From NCBI GenBank assembly GCA_030830595.1, contig JAURMS010000210.1, positions 1-7,770 on the forward strand: 7,770 bases of DNA, read 5' to 3'. The translations under genes were made by a program, and so were the position numbers. How positions within the stretch are numbered: position 1 is the stretch's first letter; each line of letters opens with the position of its first letter. This document shows, in pieces, positions 1 through 6,166 of the stretch. The DNA is from Gammaproteobacteria bacterium (GTDB lineage Bacteria; Pseudomonadota; Gammaproteobacteria; Steroidobacterales; Steroidobacteraceae). The notes under the pieces are model-generated. The model saw nothing but the letters and a program-made list of their open reading frames with translations, was not told where the DNA came from and did not search any database.

Positions 1-1
1 C

Positions 2-619
2 CCGAAGGCAGGTACGCGACATGTCGCGCATCCAGGCTGTTTCAGCACCGCCATCCTGCTGGCCAGCGTACCCTTGCTGGCGCTTGACTTGGTGGAGCCC
101 CAGCTTTGGGTCAGTGCCGTCACCGGAAGCACCGGGTCCGGCCGTCAGCCGACCGAGGGCACCCACCATCCGAGGCGGCACTCGGACCTCTACGCCTACA
201 ACCCGCTCGCTCACCGCCACACACCGGAGATCACGGCCTTGGCGCGTGCAGCGACTGGCGTCACGGGCGAGTTCGCTTTCGTGCCCCACTCCGGCCCGTT
301 CGCGCGCGGCATTCACGCCACGGTGCAGGCGCGCCTGCGCCAGCCGATCGACGCGACTGCACTGCGCAACCAGTTACGGGATTTCTACGCGGGCAGTGCC
401 TTTGTGGGCGTGATGGAGGGCTGTCCTCGCCTGAAGGACGTGGTCGCCAGCAACTACGCCAGGCTGGGAGTCGCCAGTGACGGACGCAACCTGGTCGTGA
501 CCTCGGTGATCGACAACCTGGTCAAGGGCGCGGCCGGAGGCGGCCTCCAGTGGCTCAACCGCCTGTTGGGTTTCGAGGAAACCGCGGGCCTCACCGCCCC
601 GGCGGCCGGCTGGACCTGA
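2..619 (+). CDS. argC: N-acetyl(succinyl)-gamma-glutamyl-phosphate reductase, C-terminal part
   Basis: NADPH-dependent reduction of N-acylglutamyl-phosphate to the semialdehyde, a cytosolic step of arginine synthesis. The window opens inside the gene, leaving 205 residues of a family usually 310-350 long, so the cofactor-binding N-terminus lies outside. The reading frame is open from base 2. Visible signatures are the catalytic cysteine in HPGCFST (Cys codon 38-40), the glycine-rich GSTGSGR loop about 30 residues later, the PHSGPFARGIHATV segment carrying the catalytic-type His and RGI, and the C-terminal NLVKGAAGG followed by LLGFEETAGL, all typical of ArgC. The GSTGxG form followed by a T-H-H element resembles Bacteroidota ArgC more than the GVSGAGR form common in other bacteria (from memory). 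It ends 4 bases before argD, so it is co-transcribed with it. Internal ATG codons (e.g. at 74) are not starts because homology continues upstream of them. Confidence 0.93.
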   Translation, partial: PKAGTRHVAHPGCFSTAILLASVPLLALDLVEPQLWVSAVTGSTGSGRQPTEGTHHPRRHSDLYAYNPLAHRHTPEITALARAATGVTGEFAFVPHSGPFARGIHATVQARLRQPIDATALRNQLRDFYAGSAFVGVMEGCPRLKDVVASNYARLGVASDGRNLVVTSVIDNLVKGAAGGGLQWLNRLLGFEETAGLTAPAAGWT

Positions 620-623
620 ACCG

Positions 624-1769
624 ATGAATGCCTCCACTCGCGATCATCTCGCCCGGGTCTTTGCCCAGTATCCGCTGGAGGTCGCGAGCGCCGATGGCGT
701 GTGGATCCATGACGGCCATGGCCGACGCGTGCTGGACATGTACGGTGGCCACGCCGTGGCCGCACTGGGTTATGGACATCCCCGCTGGCAGGCAGCCCTG
801 CAGACGCAGGCAAGGGCAGTGGCCTTCCAGAGCAATGCCGTCCCCATGGACGTCCGCGCGCGCGCGGCACGCAAGCTCGTCGAATTTGCCGAACTGCCCC
901 TCGACACCGTGTTTTTCGTCAATAGCGGAGCGGAGGCCAACGAGAACGCGCTGCGGCTGGCGTGTCGTTTGACCGGCCGTGGTCGCATCGTGGCCATCGA
1001 GGGGGGCTTTCACGGCCGATCGGCGGCCGCTGCGGCGGTGACCTGGGGATCCGCACGCTGGTACGGGTTCCCTCGCACGCCCTTCGACGTTGGCCACCTG
1101 CCGCGAGGTGACCTGGCGGCCATCGAGACCGGCATCGATTCCAGCGTGGCGGCCGTGATCGCCGAACCCGTGCAGGGTGTGGCGGGCGCCTACGACCTGG
1201 GCGCGGACTACCTTGGCGCACTCCGCCGTCGCTGTGATGAGGTTGGTGCCCTGCTCATCCTTGACGAGGTGCAGTGTGGCGTAGGTCGCACCGGTCACCC
1301 GTTCGCGGCCGGGCTCTACGGAGTCCGCCCCGACCTGCTCACCACGGCCAAGGCCCTCGGGGCGGGCTTTCCGGTCGGCGCGCTGATGCTGACACCCGCC
1401 ATCGCTGCCGAGCTGAAGATGGGCGAACTGGGCACCACCTTCGGCGGCGGACCCCTGGCCTGCGCCGTCGTGGAAGCCGTGATCGACGTGCTGCGCGAGG
1501 AGGACCTGCTGTCCAACGTGAGGCGGATCTCCGCGCTGATCCGCGAGCGCTGCGTAGTCGGTCCCGTGCAGGCCTGCCAGGGAGAGGGTTTCCTGCTGGG
1601 ACTGCGGACCGCCGCGCCGGCCGCAGAGATCCAGGCCCGGCTCCTTGAGCAGGACATTCTCGCCGGCACCAGCGCCGACCCTCACGTGTTGCGGCTGCTC
1701 CCGCCGTACACTCTCGCCGAAGAACACGTCGAGCTGCTGGCCTCGGCGCTCGGGAGAATGGTCCATTGA
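624..1769 (+). CDS. argD: Acetylornithine/succinylornithine aminotransferase (class III, PLP)
   Basis: Transfers an amino group from glutamate to N-acylglutamate semialdehyde, giving N-acylornithine; cytosolic, PLP-dependent. The 381 residues match the usual ArgD length. Motifs in order: YGGHAVAALGYGHP (about 40-53), NSGAEANENAL (100-110, phosphate binding), GFHGRS (128-133), EPVQG (181-185), LDEVQCGVGRTG (213-224, the Asp that pairs with the PLP ring), TTAKALGAGFPVG with Schiff-base Lys243, and TTFGGGPLAC. The YGGHAV, F.SN.V and NSGAEANENAL.LA..TGR combination recalls Bacteroidota ArgD. ATG at 624 is the only sensible start; only a weak GGA (612-614) precedes it, so it may depend on coupling to argC 4 bases upstream. 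Class III enzymes are broad, so acyl preference (acetyl or succinyl) cannot be read here. The next gene overlaps its stop. Confidence 0.93.
   Translation: MNASTRDHLARVFAQYPLEVASADGVWIHDGHGRRVLDMYGGHAVAALGYGHPRWQAALQTQARAVAFQSNAVPMDVRARAARKLVEFAELPLDTVFFVNSGAEANENALRLACRLTGRGRIVAIEGGFHGRSAAAAAVTWGSARWYGFPRTPFDVGHLPRGDLAAIETGIDSSVAAVIAEPVQGVAGAYDLGADYLGALRRRCDEVGALLILDEVQCGVGRTGHPFAAGLYGVRPDLLTTAKALGAGFPVGALMLTPAIAAELKMGELGTTFGGGPLACAVVEAVIDVLREEDLLSNVRRISALIRERCVVGPVQACQGEGFLLGLRTAAPAAEIQARLLEQDILAGTSADPHVLRLLPPYTLAEEHVELLASALGRMVH
1753..1756 (+). promoter_or_regulatory. Ribosome binding site of the carbamoyltransferase gene (supports TTG start)
   Basis: GGAG lies within the end of argD, 9 bases before the TTG at 1766. 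The TTG overlaps the argD TGA (TTGA, 1766-1769), so ribosomes finishing argD can restart here. The combination supports the rare TTG start over any downstream ATG. Confidence 0.65.
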
Positions 1770-2773
1770 AGCGCTTCATCGATCTGGCCACCCTGCAACG
1801 CGACGAGGTCCTGGACCTGCTGGCGCTGGCCCAGCGCCTTCAGGACAAGCCTGAGCCGGCGGCACTCGCCGGACGAATCCTCGGCCTGTTGTTCTTCGAC
1901 CCCTCGCTGCGGACCTTATCCTCCATGCAGGCAGGCATGGCCCGCCTCGGCGGCCAGTCGGTGGTCATCAGCCCGGGACAGGGCACCTGGCGACTGGAAT
2001 GGCGGGACGGCGCCGTGATGAACGGCAATGCGGCGGAGCATGTGCGTGAAGGCATCCCTGTGCTCGCCTCCTATTGCGACGCCCTGGGAATTCGCGCGTT
2101 CGCCGATGGCAGCAACCTTGCCGAGGACCTGTCCGAAACGCGCTTCATGTCGATGGCCGAGCTGTGCGAGAAGCCGTTGATCAACCTCGAGTCGGCCATG
2201 AACCATCCATGCCAGGCGCTGGCCGACTGGCGGACGCTGGACCAGCTGCAGGTTGCTCCCCCGGCGCGTTTCGTCCTGAGCTGGGTGCATCATCCCCGGG
2301 CCCTGCCTCTGGCGGTCCCGGCAGCCACCCTGACCATGGCAGCGCAGCGCGGCATGGAGGTGGTCGTGCTGCGTCCCGAGGGTTATGCGCTGCCCGAGCC
2401 GCTGATGGCCAAGGCCCGCCGGCTCGCCGAAGTCTCCGGCGGCTCAGTAAGCGAAACCGACGACCGAGCTGCGGCCATGGCCGGGGCACAGGTGCTTTAC
2501 GCCAAGGAATGGGGATCCCCCCTGCACTACGGGGATGCGGAGGCAGAGGCCGCCCTCCGAGCCCGGCACTCGAACTGGATGGTGACGGAAGACTGGTTCG
2601 CAGGGGCCCGCAGCGATTGCCACTTCATGCACTGCTTGCCGGTCAGGCGCAACGTGGCCGTCGCCGACGCAGTACTCGACGGCGCCCGCAGCGTAGTGCG
2701 CCAGGAAGCCCACAACCGGATGGTCGTCCAGATGGCCATCCTGCATCGCTTGCTTGCCCGGAGGACTCTCTGA
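1766..2773 (+). CDS. argF': N-acylornithine carbamoyltransferase, predicted N-succinylornithine-specific (SOTCase)
   Basis: Transfers carbamoyl from carbamoyl phosphate to N-acylornithine, giving N-acylcitrulline. This replaces ordinary ornithine carbamoyltransferase in Xanthomonas- and Bacteroides-type arginine synthesis. It has 335 residues, close to the 339 of Xanthomonas AOTCase. Visible: carbamoyl phosphate loop FFDPSLRT (43-50), NHPCQALAD (146-154), SWVHHPRALPLAVP (172-185), where ordinary OTCases carry different substrate motifs, and HCLPVRRNV (289-297). The segment VMNGNAAEH (84-92) aligns with VMDGDTEEH of Xanthomonas, placing Ala90 at its Glu92 and at Pro90 of the B. fragilis enzyme. 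Published swaps at this site, including Glu to Ala, change preference from acetyl- to succinylornithine. The start is TTG at 1766, overlapping the argD stop as TTGA, with GGAG 9 bases upstream; no other in-frame start lies before the conserved N-terminus. It overlaps argB by one base. Family membership is firm; acyl preference is inference. Confidence 0.9.
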   Translation: MKRFIDLATLQRDEVLDLLALAQRLQDKPEPAALAGRILGLLFFDPSLRTLSSMQAGMARLGGQSVVISPGQGTWRLEWRDGAVMNGNAAEHVREGIPVLASYCDALGIRAFADGSNLAEDLSETRFMSMAELCEKPLINLESAMNHPCQALADWRTLDQLQVAPPARFVLSWVHHPRALPLAVPAATLTMAAQRGMEVVVLRPEGYALPEPLMAKARRLAEVSGGSVSETDDRAAAMAGAQVLYAKEWGSPLHYGDAEAEAALRARHSNWMVTEDWFAGARSDCHFMHCLPVRRNVAVADAVLDGARSVVRQEAHNRMVVQMAILHRLLARRTL

Positions 2774-3696
2774 TGCCCCACCGCACCGATCCATCGCTCA
2801 CGGTCCGCGCCCTGCGTGGAGCAGCGCCCTATGTCCGGCTGTTCAAGGGCAAGACCTTCGTGGTGAAGGCCGGGGGCGCGGTGTTCGCGGATCCCGCAGG
2901 CACGCGGGCGCTGATCGAGCAGATCGCGATCCTGCATCACCTGGGGATCAAGGTGGTGCTGGTCCATGGCGGTGGGCCGCAGCTCGACGAGATGCAGCGT
3001 TCGCTGGGCATCGAGCCGCGCATGGTCGGCGGCCGCCGGGTCACCGATGAACGCAGCCTTGATGTGACGGTGATGGTGCTCAACGGCTTGATCAACACCC
3101 GCATCCTGGCCACCTGTCGCGAGCTTGGAGTCAGCGCCGTGGGCATTTCCGGCATTGATGCCGGGCTGGTGCGGGCGCGGCGCCGACCACCGGTCGAGGT
3201 GAACGGGCAGTCCGTGGACTACGGCCTGGTGGGTGACGTCGAGGCCATCGACCCCTCGGTCCTGATCCGCCAACTCGAAGCCGGGCTCATGCCGGTGGTC
3301 AGCCCCTTGTCATCGGATGGCGAGGGTTGCGTACTCAACATCAATGCCGACACCATCGCAGCCAGGATCGGCGCGGCACTCGGCGCCGAAAAGCTGATCC
3401 TCTGCACGGGAGCACCCGGCATCCTGGAAGACCTCTCCGACCCCGGCAGCCTGGTGTCCTACACCGATCTCGCGGGCTTGGCCCGGCTGCAGGCATCGGG
3501 CAGCTTCGCTGACGGCATGCTGCCCAAGGCCACTGCAATCGAAGGTGCGTTGCGCGGTGGAGTCAAACGGGTGCACGTCATTTCCTACAAGGTGCCGGAC
3601 AGCCTGCTGGCCGAGGTCTTCACCAACGAGGGTACGGGCACACTGGTGGTGGAAGATATCGGCGCCTTGACGCCGGCCGAGCAGGCGCTGCCATGA
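2773..3696 (+). CDS. argB: Acetylglutamate/succinylglutamate kinase
   Basis: Phosphorylates the gamma-carboxylate of N-acylglutamate with ATP, the second step of arginine synthesis and often the feedback-controlled one. The 307 residues match a stand-alone amino acid kinase-fold enzyme, not the Xanthomonas synthase-kinase fusion. Motifs: FVVKAGG with catalytic-type Lys32, LVHGGGPQLDE (63-73), GGRRVTDERSLDV (86-98), VDYGLVGDV (148-156), LNINADTIA (188-196), GMLPK with Lys252, and NEGTGTLV (285-292). The start PYVRLFKGKTFVVKAGG resembles both longer ArgB proteins and the kinase-like half of ArgA synthases. ATG at 2773 overlaps the upstream TGA by one base (TGATG) and has GGAGG (2760-2764) 8 bases before it. 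The same frame is open upstream to 2074, but that stretch is the shadow of the preceding gene. Whether it prefers acetyl- or succinylglutamate is unknown; the neighbouring enzyme hints at succinyl. Confidence 0.93.
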   Translation: MPHRTDPSLTVRALRGAAPYVRLFKGKTFVVKAGGAVFADPAGTRALIEQIAILHHLGIKVVLVHGGGPQLDEMQRSLGIEPRMVGGRRVTDERSLDVTVMVLNGLINTRILATCRELGVSAVGISGIDAGLVRARRRPPVEVNGQSVDYGLVGDVEAIDPSVLIRQLEAGLMPVVSPLSSDGEGCVLNINADTIAARIGAALGAEKLILCTGAPGILEDLSDPGSLVSYTDLAGLARLQASGSFADGMLPKATAIEGALRGGVKRVHVISYKVPDSLLAEVFTNEGTGTLVVEDIGALTPAEQALP

Positions 3697-4877
3697 CCCG
3701 GCTGTGGGACAAGGGTGGCGCGCTGGATCAGCGAGTTCTGGCCTATACCGCAGGCGAGGACCACACCCTGGACGAGCGGCTGGTCGCTTATGACGTGCGA
3801 GGCTCGATTGCCCATGCAGAAGGCTTGCGGGCCGCAGGACTGCTGAGTGATCCAGACGCGGATCGGATCGTCGATGCGCTGGAGGAGATTGGCGCGGCGC
3901 ATGCGCGCGGCGACTGGCGCATCAGCCTCGAGCAGGAAGACGGTCAGACCGCCCTCGAGGCGCTGCTGACGGAACGCCTGGGCGAAACCGGGGCGCGCAT
4001 CCATCTGGGGCGTTCCCGCAACGACCAGGTCCTGACCGCGCTGCGACTTTACCTGCGAGACGCCATCGCGGCCCTGGTGCAGGACACCGAGTCGGTGGTC
4101 TCTGCGCTGCGGCGGCTGGCCGAACGGCAGGGAGAGGTGGCGCTGCCCGGCTACACACACCTGCAGCAGGCCATGCCAAGCAACGTTCGGCTGTGGTCAG
4201 CAGGCTTCGCCGCCGAGCTGGCCGACGACGCCGAGGGCATCCGCGCGGTGCTGAGGCGGCTCGCGGGCTGCCCACTGGGCTCCGCCGCGGGCTACGGCAC
4301 ACCAGGGCTCAAGCTCGACCGAACCGTCACGGCCAACCGGCTGGGCTTCGCCGGGCCGCAGGAACCAGTGACCGCAGTCCAGCTGTCCAGGGGCAAGGCA
4401 GAGTCGCAGCTTCTGTTCGAACTCACCCTGCTCATGCAGGACGTGGGTCGGATGGCCACGGACCTGATCCTGTTCTACACCCGTGAATTCTCTTACGTCG
4501 ACTTGCCGGAGGCCTTCACCACGGGTTCTTCCATCATGCCGCAGAAGCGCAACCCGGATGTCTTCGAGCTGATGCGTGGCCGCGGTGCCACTGCGCTCGG
4601 CTGCCTGACCGAGGCTCTCGGCATCGCGGCGAAGCTGTCCTCGGGCTATCACCGCGACCTGCAGCTGCTCAAGGCCCCGCTGTTTCGCGGCATCGACCTG
4701 GCTGCGGAGACCCTGGGCCTGCTGCCCCAGGCGCTCGACGGGCTGGTCTTCCGACCGGAGAACATTCGTGCCGATCCAGCCATCCATGCGGCCGAGGCGG
4801 CCTATCGGTTGGTCCTGACGGAGGGCATTCCCTTCCGCGAGGCCTACCGCAGGATCGCCGCCGAACTGAAGGCCTAG
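3693..4877 (+). CDS. argH: Argininosuccinate lyase, short form with an active-site substitution
   Basis: Cleaves argininosuccinate to arginine and fumarate, the last step of the pathway; fumarase/aspartase superfamily homotetramer. Motifs: N-terminal RLWDKG (3-8) as in Bacteroidota-type ArgH, HLGRSRNDQV (104-113), GYTHLQQAMP with His156 (153-162), QLSRGK, and the signature GSSIMPQKRNPDV (278-290). Two oddities. The normally conserved EDxH motif (EDCH in Xanthomonas, EDIH in E. coli) reads EDGQ, so the histidine is Gln85 (CAG, 3945-3947). The protein stops at 394 residues, soon after GIPFREAYRRIA, whereas Xanthomonas (about 431) and E. coli (457) enzymes run on for about 40 residues or more. 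ATG overlaps the argB stop (ATGA, 3693-3696). The TAG stop lies in a CTAG shared with the convergent amidase. Family assignment is firm; whether it is fully active, or acts on a related substrate, is open. Confidence 0.9.
   Translation: MTRLWDKGGALDQRVLAYTAGEDHTLDERLVAYDVRGSIAHAEGLRAAGLLSDPDADRIVDALEEIGAAHARGDWRISLEQEDGQTALEALLTERLGETGARIHLGRSRNDQVLTALRLYLRDAIAALVQDTESVVSALRRLAERQGEVALPGYTHLQQAMPSNVRLWSAGFAAELADDAEGIRAVLRRLAGCPLGSAAGYGTPGLKLDRTVTANRLGFAGPQEPVTAVQLSRGKAESQLLFELTLLMQDVGRMATDLILFYTREFSYVDLPEAFTTGSSIMPQKRNPDVFELMRGRGATALGCLTEALGIAAKLSSGYHRDLQLLKAPLFRGIDLAAETLGLLPQALDGLVFRPENIRADPAIHAAEAAYRLVLTEGIPFREAYRRIAAELKA
4874..4877. other. Shared palindromic stop (CTAG) of two convergent genes
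   Basis: CTAG is its own reverse complement. Bases 4875-4877 read TAG for argH on the + strand and bases 4874-4876 read TAG for the amidase on the - strand, so the coding regions overlap tail to tail by 4 bases. No terminator can lie between the operons; any transcription stop must sit inside a coding region. Confidence 0.95.
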
Positions 4878-6166
4878 CCGGCAGGCCCGCTCAGGACAGT
4901 CTCTATGGCTGCCGCGGCACCCAGCAGCGACAGGTCGGCAAACCTCGGACCCACAAGTTGCAGGCCCAGCGGCAGGCCCCGGTCTCCCCGACCGGCTGGC
5001 AGGGTAATGCAGGGTACGTGCAGCGCCGTCCAGCTGCGACTGAAGGTGGCCATGCCCGTGGTGGTGAGATCGCGCGGGGCCTGCCCCGGGGCGGACGGGG
5101 TCAGGACCGCATCGAAGGGCCCTGCAAGTCGATCAAATACCGGGCGCAACGAGGCGATGATGTCCCGTGCCCTGGCGAGCTGCAGGGGCTCAATGCCCAG
5201 GTGATTTTCGACCTTGGCCTTGAACTCCTCATGCAGCAGCTCCGGGTGGGCCAGGTAGAGGTCGCGAAAGGACGCACGACCCTCGCCCTGCATCACCACG
5301 TCGTGCCAGGCATTCAGGTCGGCGAATTCACCGGGCAACTCGAGATCGACAACCCTCGCGCCCGCCGCCGCCAGGCGGGCCACACTCTGGTCGAAGTGAC
5401 TGGCCGCATCCGGCTCGAGCTCGGCCCACATCGGCGTCCGACAGACCGCCAGGTTCATGCCGGCCACCGTGGTCCGGGCGACCCAGCTCCCCCGACCGAC
5501 CCCCAGGGCCAGCGCCAGGAGGCCGAGGTCTGCCACCGAACGGGCCATCCAGCCCAGCGTGTCGAGCGAAGGGGAGAAGCCCTTGGCACCCTCGAAGCTC
5601 ACCTCGGCCCAGGTCGGCTTCATACCGGCGATGCCGCAGAAGGCAGCCGGACGGATGGTGGAGCCACCCGTCTGGGTGCCCAGGGCCAGCGGCACCATGT
5701 AGGCAGCGACTGCAGCAGCAGATCCGCTGGATGATCCGCCGGCGGTACATGCGAGGTCGTGGGGGTTGCGCGTGGCCGGCAGGCGACCGGCGGCGGCAAA
5801 TTCGTGAGTATCGGTCTTGCCGAGGATCACCGCCCCGAGCGCGCGCAGCGTACGCACGCAGGCGGCATCGCGGGCGGGGCGATGCCCCGCATAGATCGGC
5901 GAATTGTGCTGGGTGGGCAGGTCAGCCGTGTCGATCATGTCCTTGATGGCGACCGGAACACCGTGAAGTGGCCCGCGTGCGGGCTCGGCATCACGCCGGC
6001 GTGCCGCCTCGAGGGCCTGCTCGGGATCGACCCAGGCAAAGGCACGCACCGCACCGTCGACCCTGGCAATGGTGTCGAGGCAATCGCCCACCAGCGCCTC
6101 ACTGCTCAAGCGACCCTCACGGATCTCGGTCGCTGCTGCAGCAGCCGTCAGCTCACTCGGCCTCAC
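4874..6166 (-). CDS. Amidase signature family hydrolase
   Basis: Predicted cytosolic C-N hydrolase with a Ser-cisSer-Lys catalytic triad, substrate unknown. From the chosen start it has 430 residues, a normal length. Seen in order: LTAAAAATEIREGRLSSE at the N-terminus, LHGVPVAIKDMIDT with Lys75, GGSSSGSAAAVAA (143-155) with cis-Ser145, and GTQTGGSTIRPAAFCGI (163-179) with nucleophile Ser169. Spacing fits malonamidase E2-like members. The C-terminal TLPAGRGDRGLPLGLQLVG is also typical. No GatB or GatC neighbour is seen, so a GatA role is unlikely; a catabolic amidase is more plausible. Start choice: GTG at 6166 overlaps the stop of the upstream MmgE/PrpD gene (GTGA) and has GGAGG 9 bases before it. 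ATG at 6175 abuts that GGAGG with no spacing, and ATGs at 6193 and 6214 lack a clear site. It follows an MmgE/PrpD gene and a deacetylase-like gene and converges on argH. Confidence 0.9.
   Translation of the reverse strand: MRPSELTAAAAATEIREGRLSSEALVGDCLDTIARVDGAVRAFAWVDPEQALEAARRRDAEPARGPLHGVPVAIKDMIDTADLPTQHNSPIYAGHRPARDAACVRTLRALGAVILGKTDTHEFAAAGRLPATRNPHDLACTAGGSSSGSAAAVAAYMVPLALGTQTGGSTIRPAAFCGIAGMKPTWAEVSFEGAKGFSPSLDTLGWMARSVADLGLLALALGVGRGSWVARTTVAGMNLAVCRTPMWAELEPDAASHFDQSVARLAAAGARVVDLELPGEFADLNAWHDVVMQGEGRASFRDLYLAHPELLHEEFKAKVENHLGIEPLQLARARDIIASLRPVFDRLAGPFDAVLTPSAPGQAPRDLTTTGMATFSRSWTALHVPCITLPAGRGDRGLPLGLQLVGPRFADLSLLGAAAAIETVLSGPAG

Noticed and set aside
21..120. Possible frameshift in argC, because the first ATG in its frame is at 74
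   Set aside because: The argC frame is open from base 2 and carries the HPGC motif before that ATG, so the gene is only cut by the window edge.
591..1766. Long open frame on the - strand (391 codons)
   Set aside because: It lies fully opposite argD, has no recognisable motifs, and is the expected antisense shadow of a GC-rich gene.
2074..2772. Possible 233-residue N-terminal extension of ArgB, such as a fused synthase domain
   Set aside because: The frame is open but its translation is Arg/Gly/Pro-rich shadow of the carbamoyltransferase; ArgB homology starts after 2773, where a good ribosome site lies.
4874..6166. Amidase as the missing N-succinylcitrulline deacylase
   Set aside because: It is on the opposite strand in a different operon, and known deacylases for this step are metallopeptidases. 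Nothing in the sequence supports the role.
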